DNA from: Candidula unifasciata
Lineage: Eukaryota; Mollusca; Gastropoda; Stylommatophora; Geomitridae
Direction of reading: 5' to 3'
Assembly: GCA_905116865.2 (NCBI GenBank)
Contig: CAJHNH020002077.1
Coordinates: 48,501 to 112,500, forward strand
DNA: 64,000 bases
Part shown: positions 11,836-24,240 of the stretch, in pieces
Layout: each line of letters opens with the position of its first letter
How positions within the stretch are numbered: the first letter of the stretch is position 1
The notes under the pieces: model-generated
The model's database searches: none
What the model was told of the DNA's origin: nothing
Seen by the model: only the letters and a program-made list of their open reading frames with translations
Translations under genes and position numbers: made by a program

Positions 11836-11867
11836 CACATTTCTGTTATCCAGGTCAATGTTAATGT

Positions 11868-14330
11868 TCTGATCACTTGCTCAACAGAAACATTAGGACC
11901 CGAACCATTGCCGCCAAGAAATCAACTAATCACTTGCTCGACAGAAACATTAGGACCCGAACTATTGCCCCCAAGAAATCAACTGATCACTTGCTTGACA
12001 GAAACATTAGGACCCGAACTATTGCCCCCAAGAAATCAACTAATCACTTGCTCGACAGAAACATTAGGACCCGAACTATTGCCCCCAAGAAATCAACTAA
12101 TCACTTGCTCGACAGAAACATTAATACCCGAACCATTGCCCCCAAGAAATCAACTGATCACTTGCTGGATAGAAACATTAGGACCCGAACTATTGCCCCC
12201 AAGAAATCAACTAATCACTTGCTCGACAGAAACATTAGGACCCGAACTATTGCACCCAAGAAATGAACTAATCACTTGCTCAACAGAAACATTAGGACCC
12301 GAACCATTGCCCCCAAGAAATCAACTGATCACTTGCTGGACAGAAACATTAGGACCGGAACTATTGCCCCCAAGAAATCAACTGATCACTTGCTCGACAG
12401 AAACATTAGGACCCGAACTATTGCACCCAAGAAATCAACGAATCACTTGCTCAACAGAAACATTAGGACCCGAACCATTGCCCCCAAGAAATCAACTAAT
12501 CACTTGCTGGACAGAAACATTAGGACCCGAACCATTGCCCCCAAGAAATCAACTGATCACTTGCTCGACAGAAACATTAGGACCCGAACTATTGCCCCCA
12601 AGAAATCAACGAATCACTTGCTGGACAGAAACATTAGGACCCGAACTATTGCCCCCAAGAAATCAACGAAGCACTTGCTGGACAGAAACATTAGGACCCG
12701 AACTATTGCCCCCAAGAAATCAACTAATCACTTGCTCGACAGAAACATTAATACCCGAACCATTGCCCCCAAGAAATCAACTGATCACTTGCTGGATAGA
12801 AACATTAGGACCCGAACTATTGCCCCCAAGAAATCAACTAATCACTTGCTCGACAGAAACATTAGGACCCGAACTATTGCACCCAAGAAATGAACTAATC
12901 ACTTGCTCAACAGAAACATTAGGACCCGAACCATTGCCCCCAAGAAATCAACTGATCACTTGCTGGACAGAAACATTAGGACCCGAACTATTGCCCCCAA
13001 GAAATCAACTGATCACTTGCTCGACAGAAACATTAGGACCCGAACTATTGCACCCAAGAAATCAACTAATCACTTGCTCGACAGAAACATTAGGACCCGA
13101 ACTATTGCCCCCAAGAAATCAACTGATCACTTGCTTGACAGAAACATTAGGACCCGAACTATTGCCCCCAAGAAATCAACTAATCACTTGCTCGACAGAA
13201 ACATTAGGACCCGAACTATTGCCCCCAAGAAATCAACTAATCACTTGCTCGACAGAAACATTAATACCCGAACCATTGCCCCCAAGAAATCAACTGATCA
13301 CTTGTGACCCGAACTATTGCCCCAAGAAATCAACTAATCACTTGCTCGACAGAAACATTAGGACCCGAACTATTGCACCCAAGAAATGAACTAATCACTT
13401 GCTCAACAGAAACATTAGGACCCGAACCATTGCCCCCAAATCAACTGATCACTTGCTGGACAGAAACATTAGGACCCGAACTATTGCCCAAGAAATCAAC
13501 TGATCACTTGCTCGAACAGAAACATTAGGACCGAACTATTGCACCCAAGAAATCAACGTCACTTGCTCAACAGAACATTAGGACCCGAACCATTGCCCCC
13601 TTTTGAAATCAACTAATCACTTGTCGACAAAACATTAGGACCCGAACTATTGCCCCCAAAACAACGAATCACTTGCTGGACAGAAACATTGAGACCCGAA
13701 CTATTGCCCCCAAGAAATCAACGAAGCACTTGCTTTCTTATAGGACCCGAACTATTGCCCCAAGAAATCAACTAATCACTTGCTCGGAAACATTAATACC
13801 CGAGCCATTGCCCCCAAGAAATCAACTGATCACTTGCGTGGTAGAAACATTAGGACCCGAACTTTTGCCCCCAAGAAATCAACTAATCACTTGCTCGACA
13901 GAAACATTAGGACCCACTATTTGCACCCAAGAAATGAACTAATCACTTGCTCAACAGAAACACAGACCCGAACCATTGCCCCAAGAAATAACTGATGCTT
14001 TGGACAGAAACATAGGACCCTCTATTGCCCCAAGAATCAACTGATCATTGGGATTAGGAACCCTTACTACTGCACCCAAGAAATCAACGAATCACTTGCT
14101 CAACAGAAACATTAGGACCCGAACCATTGCCCCCAAGAAATCAACTAATCACTTGCTCGACAGAAACATTAGGACCCGAACCATTGCCCCCAAGAAATCA
14201 ACTGATCACTTGCTGGACAGAAACATTAGGACCCGAACTATTGCCCCCAAGAAATCAACTAATCGCTTGCTCGACAGAAACATTAGGACCCGAACCATTG
14301 CCCCCAAGAAATCAACGAAGCAATTTGCTC
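11868..14330. repeat. 57-bp minisatellite in gene 1 intron
   Basis: About 43 units of 57 bp with cores ATCACTTGCTCGACAGAAAC and CCAAGAAATCAACT. Because 57 is a multiple of three, open frames of up to 493 codons run through on the plus strand. They are antisense to the host intron and show no domain. Units between about 13300 and 14090 carry many single-base indels, unlike the clean copies on either side. Confidence 0.95.
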
Positions 14331-14599
14331 TTTAACTGCAATGAAAAAAGATGCTACGATGACAATTAGCAACACATTTAAAGCATTAAACATATCTAAA
14401 ACTATGACATCTGACAAGCTCTATATATATATATAACTATATTATCCATTCCCAAGCTTATTCCTAGATTTGTTTAAAACGGGACAATAGGCGGGACACA
14501 CAGAGAAAAGAACAACCGAAACTGCTCTAAAGAAAGTGGTCACGCTAGTTCGACAGCAACAAACCACGAGCGGATTGGACAAGAGTTTGGGAGAAAGAA

Positions 14600-15110
14600 C
14601 GCTCGGGATTCAAGCGAAAATTGATCTCTGTTGTGTTCTCAGCACTTTTCTGTGTGGCAGTGAAACTTGGTCAGCTTGCACCAGAAACAATGACTAAACA
14701 GATTTCACCTGTAACGCCTAAGGACAATAAATGGCAGGACAAGATCACAAACACGGAGGTATTGGAGAGAGCAGGTACTACAACAGTCTTCTCAATGCTC
14801 TGTCTACGAAGGCTCAGGTGGCTGGGTCACACCTAGACAATGAAGAATTGCAGTCCCTAAGGACATCCTCCATGGTGAATTAAAGATGTGTAGAAGATGT
14901 CGAGGCCGACCTTTGCTACGATATAAAGATGTACGCAGGCAGGAAAAGAATGATACAGGTATTGATATGCATTCATTAAACTAGAATGTCATGGATGGCA
15001 CAGCATCAAGGGATGGAACCAGGAAGGGAATATGGACAAATGAGAACTGTATTGCAGACAAGAAAAGAGCTGTGCATTTGAGAAGACGCCTTTCAAATAC
15101 ATGTAAGAGC
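14600..15110 (+). mobile_element. non-LTR retrotransposon remnant (RT C-terminus)
   Basis: Broken frames encode the conserved tail of an endonuclease-reverse transcriptase LINE: a CGSETW-like block near 14655, then WQDKITNTEVLERAG and LCLRRLRWLGHT (about 14734-14836), and traces of the following GRPLLRYKDV block near 14910. Frameshifts and stops separate these pieces. It is a dead, 5'-truncated copy on the plus strand inside the third intron of gene 1, antisense to it. Confidence 0.75.
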
Positions 15111-15176
15111 AAATGTGGTGCAGAAATCTCTTGCAATTGTATACTATTTTCTTAATATGGGAGGCTAGTCACTCTC

Positions 15177-15541
15177 ACAAATGAGATGTCTGAGAAGGGC
15201 TGTAGGAGTGACCATAAGAGATAAGATCAGGAATGAGATCATGAAGAGAAAAAGTCGGCACAGAACCAATTCTAAATTACATACGAAGACAGCAAGTGAA
15301 ATGGTTTACCCACTTAGAGAGAATGCCTTGTGACACCATACCATTCAAAGCATACATGGAAAGAGAAGAAGGACATAGAGCACGAGGTAGACCAAGAACA
15401 AAATGGAAGGATAACATCAGAGAAACTCTACAACAGCACGATGTGCCCATGGTCAAGGCGGCCAGAAGAGCTAGAAACAGAACCTTATATCTCCCTCGAC
15501 ACCCACAGCGGTAACAGAGGAAGTGAAGAAGAAGAAGAAGA
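15177..15541 (+). mobile_element. 5'-truncated RTE-like LINE 3' end with target-site duplication
   Basis: It encodes the LINE tail MRCLRRAVGVTIRDKIRNE, then QQVKWFTHLERMP and RGRPRTKWKDNI, and ends in a (GAA)n tail. A 10-bp direct repeat, AGTCACTCTC, flanks it (15167-15176 and 15542-15551), the mark of target-primed insertion. It belongs to the same family as the copy at 34513-35044 but lies in the opposite orientation. One frameshift or stop near 15243 shows it is inactive. Confidence 0.8.
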
Positions 15542-15664
15542 AGTCACTCTCGCCATGGGTTATAATTCACATGCTTTCTTAGGGCACCATGTAACACTTT
15601 TGTCTGTAAAGATGGAAAGGTGCCGGTGACAACAGATGTTGATTTGTATATGATAAAGTACTCA

Positions 15665-15736
15665 TTTTAATCACTGGTGGTCAGAAAACTGTTTCAGTCA
15701 TTGTTGGTGAGATAACTATCTCAGTCATTAGTGGTC

Positions 15737-15767
<31 letters not shown>

Positions 15768-17250
15768 GTATAGATATTTATCTCAGTCATATATATATTA
15801 TATAGATATATATATATCTATAGTATATATGGTAAGATATGGTCAGATATATCTGTCATTAGTGTTCAGATATCTATCTCAATCATTGGTGGTGACATAA
15901 CTAATTCTATCATTAGTGGTCATATATCTATCTCTGTCATTGGTAGTCAGATATATATCTCAAACATTGGTGGTGAGATATCTATCTTAATCATTAGTGG
16001 TGAAATATCTATCTCAATCATTGGTGGTCAGATATTTATCTCAATCATTAGTGTTCAGATAGTTATCTCAATCATTGGTGGTCAGATATCTATCTCAATC
16101 ATTGGTGGTCAGATATTTATCTCAATCATTGGTGGTCAGATATTTATCTCAATCATTGGTGGTCAGATATTTATCTCAATCATTGGTGGTCAGATATATA
16201 TCTCAATCATTGTCAGATATCTATCTCAATCATTGGTGGTCAGATATTTATCTCAATCATTGGTGGTCAGATATCTATCTCAATCATTGGTGGTCAGATA
16301 TCTATCTCAATCATTGGTGGTCAGATATCTATCTCAATCATTGGTGGTCAGATATTTATCTCAATCATTGGTGGTCAGATATTTATCTCAATCATTGGTG
16401 GTCAGATATTTATCTCAATCATTGGTAGTCAGATATTTATCTCAATCATTGGTAGTCAGATATATATCTCAAACATTGGTGGTGAGATATCTATCTTAAT
16501 CATTGGTGGTGAAATATCTATCTCAATCATTGGTGGTCAGATATTTATCTCAATCATTAGTGTTCAGATATTTATCTCAATCATTAGTGTTCAGATAGTT
16601 ATCTCAATTATTGGTGGTCAGATATTTATCTCAATCATTGGTGGTCAGATATTTATCTCAATCATTGGTGGTCAGATATTTATCTCAATCATTAGTGTTC
16701 AGGTAGTTATCTCAATCATTGGTGGTCAGATATTTATCTCAATCATTGGTGGTCAGATATTTATCTCAATCATTAGTGTTCAGATATTTATCTCAATCAT
16801 TAGTGTTCAGATATTTATCTCAATCATTGGTAGTCAGATATATATCTCAAACATTGGTGGTGAGATATCTATCTTAATCATTGGTGGTGAAATATCTATC
16901 TCAATCATTGGTGGTCAGATATTTATCTCAATCATTAGTGTTCAGATATTTATCTCAATCATTAGTGTTCAGATAGTTATCTCAATCATTGGTGGTCAGA
17001 TATTTATCTCAATCATTGGTGGTCAGATATTTATCTCAATCATTGGTGGTCAGATATTTATCTCAATCATTGGTGGTCAGATATTTATCTCAATCATTAG
17101 TGTTCAGATAGTTATCTCAATCATTGGTGGTCAGATATTTATCTCAATCATTAGTGTTCAGATATCTATCTCAATCATTGGTGGTCAGATATTTATCTCA
17201 ATCATTAGTGTTCAGATATCTATCTCAATCATTGGTGGTCATATAACTAT
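15665..17250. repeat. 27-bp minisatellite
   Basis: About 57 units of 27 bp (TCAATCATTGGTGGTCAGAT plus ATTTATC), with variants AGTGTTCAG and GGTGAGATATC. An AT-dinucleotide hairpin-prone patch lies at 15738-15835. It abuts coding exon 2 of gene 1 to within about 30 bp of its donor. Confidence 0.95.
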
Positions 17251-17272
17251 CAGAGACTGATTGCCCACCTAC

Positions 17273-17457
17273 TTGGCACTTGCACGGATGTCTTCTATGG
17301 CTCCTTGCCAGTCCAGCTGGCCCATGTAGTGTCCAGCCGTCTCATTGTCAGTGGCCACTTGACCCCGGTATAAATCTGGGACAAGAGTCACCATGTTGGT
17401 CTTCGAACAGATGTCCTTGCTGCAATCTTGTATCTGTTGGTTGACACCCCACCACTC
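17273..17457 (-). CDS. dienelactone hydrolase, second coding exon (residues 38-99)
   Basis: The acceptor is GTGTGTTGCAG|GAG and the donor AA|GTAGGT. It enters in phase 0 and leaves in phase 2. It opens with EWWGVNQQI, where Glu38 is the family's conserved glutamate that gates the nucleophilic cysteine. It continues through LVPDLYRGQ (Arg68, a substrate-carboxylate-binding position in bacterial enzymes) to GHYMGQLDW and AIEDIRASA. All are hallmarks of the EWWG-type dienelactone hydrolases, which are closer to bacterial and plant forms than to vertebrate CMBL (IQDIFG at that position). Confidence 0.92.
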
Positions 17458-17477
17458 CTGCAACACACGGGTTAACA

Positions 17478-18295
17478 CACACATAAATCAGCACACATCA
17501 ACACATCAGTCAGCTCATAGACCAGTACATACACATCAGTCAGCTCATAGACCAGTACATACACATCAGTCAGCACACATCAACACATCAGTCAGTTCAT
17601 AGACCAGTACATACACATCAGTCAGCTCATAGACCAGTACATACACATCAATCAGCACACATCAACACATCAGTCAGTTCACAGACCAGTACATACACAT
17701 CAATCAGCACACGTTAACACATCAGTCAGTTCACAGACCAGTACATACACATCAATCAGCACACATCAACACACCAGTCAGCTCACAGACCAGTACATAC
17801 ACATCAATCAGCACACATCAACACATCAGTCAGCTCATAGACCAGTACATACACATCAATCAGCACACATCAACACATCAGTCAGCTCATAGACCAGTAC
17901 ATACACATCAATCAGCACACATAAACACACCATTCAGCTCACAGACCAGTACATACACATCAATCAGCACACATCAACACATCAGTCAGCTCATAGACAG
18001 GTATATACACATCAAGCAGCATACATCAACACACCAGTCAGCCCACAGACCAGTACATACACATCAATCAGCACACATCAACACATCAGTCAGCTCATAG
18101 ACCAGTATATACACATCAAGCACCATACATCAACACATCAGTCAGCTCATAGACCAATACACACACACCAGTCAGCTCATAGACCAGTACTATCACATCC
18201 ATCAGCACACATTAACACATCAGTCAGCTCACAGTCCAGTACACACACGTCAATCAGCACATATCAAAACACTAGTCAGCTCACAGACCAGTACA
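17478..18295. repeat. 52-bp minisatellite
   Basis: About 15 units of 52 bp with cores CACACATCAACACATCAGTC and CATAGACCAGTACATACAC. Intron 2 of gene 1. Confidence 0.93.
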
Positions 18296-18299
18296 TACA

Positions 18300-20050
18300 T
18301 ACGCGCGCACACACATCAGTCAGTACACACACCAGTCAGCAGAGAGATAGGTGCACACATCAATCAGCAGAGACATCAGTACACACACCAATCAGCAGAG
18401 AGATCAGTAAACACATCAATCAGCAGAGAGATCAGTACACACACCAATCAGCAGAGACATCAGTACACGCATCAATCAGCAGAGACATCAGTACACGCAT
18501 CAATCAGCAGAGACATCAGTTCATACACCAATCAGCAGAAGCATCAATACACACATCAATTAGCAGAGACATCAGTACACACATCAATCAGCAAAGAGAT
18601 CAGTACACACATCAATCAGCAGAGACATCAGTACACACACCAATCAGCAGAGACATCAGTACACACATCAATCAGCAGAGACATCAGTACACACACCAAT
18701 CAGCAGAGACATCAGTACACACATCAATTAGCAGAGACATCAGTACACACATCAATCAGCAAAGAGATCAGTACACACATCAATCAGCAGAGGCATCAGT
18801 GCACACATCAATCAGCAGAGAGATCAGTGCACACACCAATCATCAGAGACATTAGTACACACATCAATCAGCAGAGACATCAGTACACACATCAATCAGC
18901 AGAGACATATGTACACACATCAATCAGCAGAGACATCAGTACACACATCAATCAGAAGAGAGATCAGTACTCTCATCAATTAGAGGAGAGATCAGTACAC
19001 ACATCAATCAGCAGAGACACCAGTACACACATCAATCAGCAAAGAGATCAGTACACACATCAATCAGAAGAGAGATCAGTACACACATCAATCAGAAGAG
19101 ACATCAGTACACACATCAGTCAGAAGAGACATCAGTACACACATCAATCAGCAGAGACACCAGTAAATACATCAATCAGCAGATACACCAGTACATACAT
19201 CAATCAGCAGAGAGATCAGTAAACACATCAATCAGCAGAGACATTAGTACACACACCAATCAGCAGAGACATCAATACACAGATCAATCAGCAGAGACAT
19301 CAGAACACATATCAATCAGCAGAGAGATCGGTACACACATCAATCAGCAGAGAGATCAGTACACACATCAATCAGAAGAGACATCAGTACACACATCAAT
19401 CAGAAGAGAGATTAGTACACACATCAATCAGCAGAGACATCAGTACACACATCAATCAGCAGAGACATCAGTACACACATCAATCAGAAGAGACAGCAGT
19501 ACACACATCAATCAGCAGATACATCAGTACACACATCAATTAGAACAGAGGTCAGTACACACATCAATCAGCAGAGACATCAGTACACACATCAATCAGC
19601 AGAGACATCAGTATACACATCAATCAGAAGAGACAGCAGTACACACATCAATCAGCAGAGACATCAGTACACACATCAATCAGCAGAGACATCAGTACAC
19701 ACATCAATCAGCAGAGACATCAGTACACACATCAATCAGCAGAGACATCAGTACACACATCAATCAGAAGAGACATCAGTAAACACATCAATCAGCAGAG
19801 ACATCAGTATACACATCAACCAGGAGACATCAGTACTCACATCAATCACAAGAGACATCAGTACACACATCAATCAGAAGAGAGATCAGTACACACACCA
19901 ATCAGCAGAGACATCAGTACACACATCAATCAGAAGAGAGATCAGTACACACACCAATCAGCAGAGACTTCAGTACACACATCAATCAGAAGAGAAATCG
20001 GTACACACATCAATCCGCAGAGAAATCGGTACACACACCAATCAGCATAC
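18300..20050. repeat. 28-bp minisatellite
   Basis: About 60 units of 28 bp (AGAGACATCAGTACACACAT plus CAATCAGC), continuous with the 52-bp array and sharing the CACATCAATCAGC core. One array probably arose from the other. Confidence 0.95.
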
Positions 20051-20099
20051 ATATTAGCATATCATTAAGATAAACGTCGTGATTGATATAGTGGTACAG

Positions 20100-20325
20100 A
20101 TTTACACACCAACACACACACACACGCACGCACACACACATCAGCACACACACACACACACGTGAACATTGCATATAACACAGATCGACACACACACATC
20201 GACACACACACACACACACAGATCGACATACTGTAATTCGTCTGGTGTCGCTGATGTGATGATAATAATAAGATGAAGACATGCACATACACATACATAC
20301 ACACACACATATATACACACGCACT
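20100..20325. repeat. CA/TG microsatellite cluster
   Basis: Several (CA)n and CACG tracts lie immediately left of coding exon 1 of gene 1, that is, just inside intron 2. Confidence 0.85.
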
Positions 20326-20358
20326 TGCACAGTGGGCCGTACAGGCAATGCTTGTTAC

Positions 20359-20469
20359 CTGCAGAACAATAATCCCCATGGTTGCTGTCTTGGGATCTCC
20401 AAACAACAGGGCAGGACAGGCTCCCAGTTTGTTGTTGCTGGGACATTCGACTTTCTTCGGAGATGACAT
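20359..20469 (-). CDS. dienelactone hydrolase, first coding exon (residues 1-37)
   Basis: The start ATG is at 20469-20467. The next in-frame codon upstream that matters is a TAG stop, and homologues also begin with a short MSxxKKVE-type leader, so this start is favoured. It encodes MSSPKKVECP at the N-terminus and ends in the first beta-strand MGIIVLQ. The donor is CAG|GTAACA in phase 0, joining EWWG of the next exon. The exon itself probably starts at 20486 after the acceptor AGTCTGCAG, leaving 17 nt of 5'UTR. No signal peptide is present, so a cytosolic enzyme is expected. The intron side of the acceptor resembles the adjacent 56-bp array. Confidence 0.85.
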
Positions 20470-20489
20470 GGCCAGGCTTGAAGCGACTG

Positions 20490-20945
20490 CAGACTATAGA
20501 ACAGAAGATATGACAGATGTGTTTGTATCAACAGTAGACTGTAGGACAGAAATACAAGACTGGACAGGAAAGAGATGTTAGAGTTAACAGTAGACTGAAG
20601 AAAGACAAGACTTGACAGGAATGAGATGTTTGAGTCAACAGTAGACTGTAGGACAGAAAGACAAGACTGGACAGGAAAGAGATGTTTGAGTCAACAGTAG
20701 ACTGTAGGACAGAAAGACAAGACTTGACAGGAATGAGATGTTTGAGTCAACAGTAGACTGTAGGACAGAAAGACAAGACTGGACAGGAAAGAGATGTTTG
20801 AGTCAACAGTAGACTGTAGGACAGAAAGACAAGACTGGACAGGAAAGAGATGTTTGAGTCAACAGTAGACTGTAGGACAGAAAGACAAGACTGGACAGGA
20901 CAGAGATGTTCACAGTAGACTGTAGGACAGAAAGACAAGACATGA
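20490..20945. repeat. 56-bp minisatellite resembling the exon's splice acceptor
   Basis: About seven to eight units with cores CAGTAGACTGTAGGACAGAA and GACTGGACAGGAAAGAGATG. On the minus strand each unit reads TTTCTGTCCTACAG|TCTAC. This aligns with the acceptor region of the adjoining exon (TTCTGTTCTATAG TCTGCAG). The array therefore seems to have grown from the end of intron 1. Confidence 0.85.
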
Positions 20946-21079
20946 GTGAAGTCTTAGGTAACTGAAGGCTATAGAGTAGACAGACAATAGTCAAGACAGG
21001 GATGTATGAGACAACGGCATAGTTGTGTGACTTAAAAAGTCACACACAATGCAAAAATATTATCAAGTGCATAACCGAC

Positions 21080-21360
21080 TGGCGTTGTCGATTATGTCTG
21101 TGCACAAAGTGCGTGATTTAGTTTGTGTGCTGATACCCCTCCATGCCGTGACAAAAAGACTGCCAAGACTCTTTCTCACGCTGTTTTCCGCGGTCTCTCT
21201 TTCCACAGATCTTTTCAGTTGTCACAGCATTTTCAATTTTCCCTTTTCTCAGAACACGACCAAAAAATGATGACTGTCTCATTGTCATGTTTATGAGAAT
21301 TTGTGTTCGAGCACTCGTCTCTTCCAAAACATCTGGGTAGCTCTTCTTACGTGACCAAGT
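21080..21360 (-). mobile_element. LINE reverse-transcriptase C-terminal remnant
   Basis: Minus-strand frame 21327-21118 encodes MRQSSFFGRVLRKGKIENAV and then KICGKRDRGKQREK. This matches the RQLSFxGHVxRKxxLExxVxTGKIEGKRxRGRQR block common to animal endonuclease-reverse transcriptase LINEs. It is too short to be functional. It lies in intron 1 of gene 1, in the sense orientation. Confidence 0.75.
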
Positions 21361-21452
21361 AATTCTAAGGATTCTTCTGTAAAACCAAATCTCTGAGAAC
21401 TCAGATATATGATATGAGACGTTTAAAAAGAATTTATACCTTATTATGTAGG

Positions 21453-24165
21453 CGTGAGCCTAGAGTGAGTCTAGTGGAGGGAGTCTAGTGGAGTGAGTCT
21501 GGTGGAGTGAGTCTAGTGGAGTGATTCTTGCAGAGTAAATCTAGTGAAGTGAGTCTAGTGGAGTGAGTCTAGTGGAGTGAGTCTGGTGGAGTGAGTCTAG
21601 TGGAGTGATTCTTGCAGGGTAAATCTAGTGGAGTGAGTCTAGTGGAGTGAGTCTAGTGGAGTGAGTCTGGTGGAGTGATTCTTGCAGAGTAAATCTAGTG
21701 GAGTGAGTCTAGTGGAGTGATTCTTGCAGAGTAAATCTAGTGGAGTGAGTCTAGTGGAATAGGTCTGGTGAAGTGATTCTTGCAGAGTAAATCTAGTGGA
21801 GTGAGTCTAGTGGAGTGAGTCTGGTGGAGTGAGTCTAGTGGAGTGATTCTTGCAGGGTAAATCTAGTGGAGTGAGTCTAGTGGAGTGAGTCTAGTGGAGT
21901 GAGTCTGGTGGAGTGATTCTTGCAGAGTAAATCTAGTGGAGTGAGTCTAGTGGAGTGATTCTTGCAGAGTAAATCTAGTGGAGTGAGTCTAGTGGAATAG
22001 GTCTGGTGAAGTGATTCTTGCAGAGTAAATCTAGTGGAGTGAGTCTAGTGGAGTGAGTCTTGCAGAGTAAATCTAGTGGAGTGAGTCTAGTAGAGTAAGT
22101 CTAGCAAAGAGTGAGTCTAGTGGAGTAAGTCTAGCAAAGTGAGTCTAGTGGAGTGTGTCTAGTGAAGTGAGTCAAGTGGAGTGAGTCGAGTGGAGTTAAT
22201 CTAGCAGAGTAAATCTAGTGGAGTGAGTCTAGTAGAGTAAGTCTAGCAAAGTGAGTCTAGTGGAGTGTGTCTAGTGGAGTGAGTCTAGTGGAGTGAGTCT
22301 AGTCTAGTGGAGTGATTCTTGCAGAGTAAATCTAGTGGAGTGAGTCTAGTAGAGTAAGTCTAGCAAAGTGAGTCTAGTGGAGTGTCTAGTCTAGTGGAGT
22401 GAGTCTAGTGGAGTGATTCTTGCAGAGTAAATCTAGTGGAGTGAGTCTTGCAGAGTAAATCTAGTGGAGTGAGTCTAGTAGAGTAAGTCTAGCAAAGTGA
22501 GTCTAGTGGAGTGTGTCTAGTCTAGTGGAGTGAGTCTAGTGAAGTGAGTCGAGTGGAGTGAATCTAGTGGATTAAGTCTAGCAAAGTGAGTCTAGTGGAG
22601 TGAGTCTAGTGGAGTGAGTCTAGTGGAGTGTGTCTAGTCTAGTGGAGTGATTCTTGCAGAGTAAATCTAGTAGAGTGAGTCTAGTAGAGTAAGTCTAGCA
22701 AAGTGAGTCTAGTGGAGTGTGTCTAGTCTAGTGGAGTGAGTCTAGTGGAGTGATTCTTGCAGAGTAAATCTAGTGGAGTGAGTCTAGTGGAGTAAGTCTA
22801 GCAAAGTGAGTCTAGTGGAGTGTGTCTAGTCTAGTGGAGTGTGTCTAGTCTAGTGGAGTGAGTCTAGTGGAGTGAGTCGAGTGGAGTGAATCTAGCAGAC
22901 TGAGTATAGCAGAGTGAATCTATTTGAGTGAATCTAGTGCAGTGAGTCTAATGGAGTCTGTCAAGTAGAGTGAGTCTAGTGGAGTAAGTCTAGTGAAGTG
23001 ATTCAATTAGAGTCAGTTTAGTTGAGTGAGTTAGTCTAGTTGAGTGAGTTAGTCTGGTGGAGTGAGTCTAGTAGAGTGAGATAAGTGAAATGAGTCTAGT
23101 GAAAAAAATCTACCATGTGAGTCTAGTGGAGTCAGTCTATTGGAGTCAGTCTATTGGAGTGAGTCTATTGGAGTGAGTCTAGTGTAGTAAGTCTAGCAGA
23201 GTTAGTCTAGTGGAGTGAGTTAGTCTAGCGGAGTGGGTCTAACAGAGTGAGTCTGGCGGAGTGAGTTAGTCTAGCGGAGTGGGTCTAACAGAGTGAGTCT
23301 GGCAGAGTGAGTTAGTCTAGCGGATTGGGTCTAACAGAGTGAGTCTGGCGGAGTGAGTCTAGTGGAGTGAGTCTATAGAAGTCAATCTAGTTAAATGAGT
23401 TAGTCTAGTGGAGTGAGTCTAGCAGAGTTTAGTAGCGTGGGTCAGTCAAGTGTAGTAAATCTAGCAGAGTGAGTCTGGCAAAATGAGTCTATTAGAGTGA
23501 GTCTAGTGGAGTGGGTCTAGCAGAGTTTAGTAGAGTGAGTCAGTTTAGTGGAGTGAGTCTGGCAGAGTGAGTTTAGTGGAGTGAGTCTGGCGGAATGAGT
23601 TTAGTGGAGTGAGTCTGGCGGAGTGAGTTTAGTGGAGTGAGTCTGGCGGAGTGAGTTTAGTGGAGTCAGTCGAATAAAGTGAGTCTAGCAGAGGGAGACT
23701 AGTGAAGTGGGTTTAGATGAGTGAGTCTAGCAAAGTCTAGTGGAGTTGAGTGAGTCCAGTGGGGTGAGTCTAGCAAAGTCTAGTGGAGTTGAGTGAGTCC
23801 TGTGGGGTGAGTCTAGCAAAGTCTAGTGGAGTTGAGTGAGTCCAGTGGGGTGAGTCTAGCAAAGTCTAGTGGAGTTGAGTGAGTCCAGTGGGGTGAGTCT
23901 AGCAAAGTCTAGTGGAGTTGAGTGAGTCCAGTGGGGTGAGTCTAGCAAAGTCTAGTGGAGTTGAGTGAATCCAGTGGGGTGAGTCTAGCAAAGTCTAGTG
24001 GAGTTGAGTGAGTCCAGTGGGGTGAGTCTAGCAAAGTCTAGTGGAGTTGAGTGAGTCCAGTGGGGTGAGTCTAACAAAGTGAGTCTAGCAGAGTAAGTTT
24101 AGTGGAGCGAGTCGAGTGGAGTGAGTCTAAATGAGTGATTCTAGCGGAACAAGTCTAGCGGAGTG
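21453..24165. repeat. ~14-bp minisatellite with higher-order structure
   Basis: About 2.7 kb built on GAGTCTAGTGGAGT. Variants (TTCTTGCAGAGTAAATC, TAAGTCTAGCAAAG, GAGTTGAGTGAGTCCAGTGG) form longer composite periods. A 238-bp block is duplicated at 21.5-22.0 kb and a ~43-bp composite is repeated at 23.73-24.07 kb. Intron 1 of gene 1. Confidence 0.93.
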
Positions 24166-24240
24166 AGTCACCGCCACAAAATCGACTTCTTTGTTCTAAT
24201 AAACATTGTCCCTGGGCAAGTGAAAATCAGTAAAGGTGTG

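Noticed and set aside
11877..13389. Repeat protein of up to 493 codons with a 19-residue period
   Set aside because: The period is simply 57/3. The frame is antisense within an intron of gene 1, frameshifts destroy it to the right, and it has no start context or homology.
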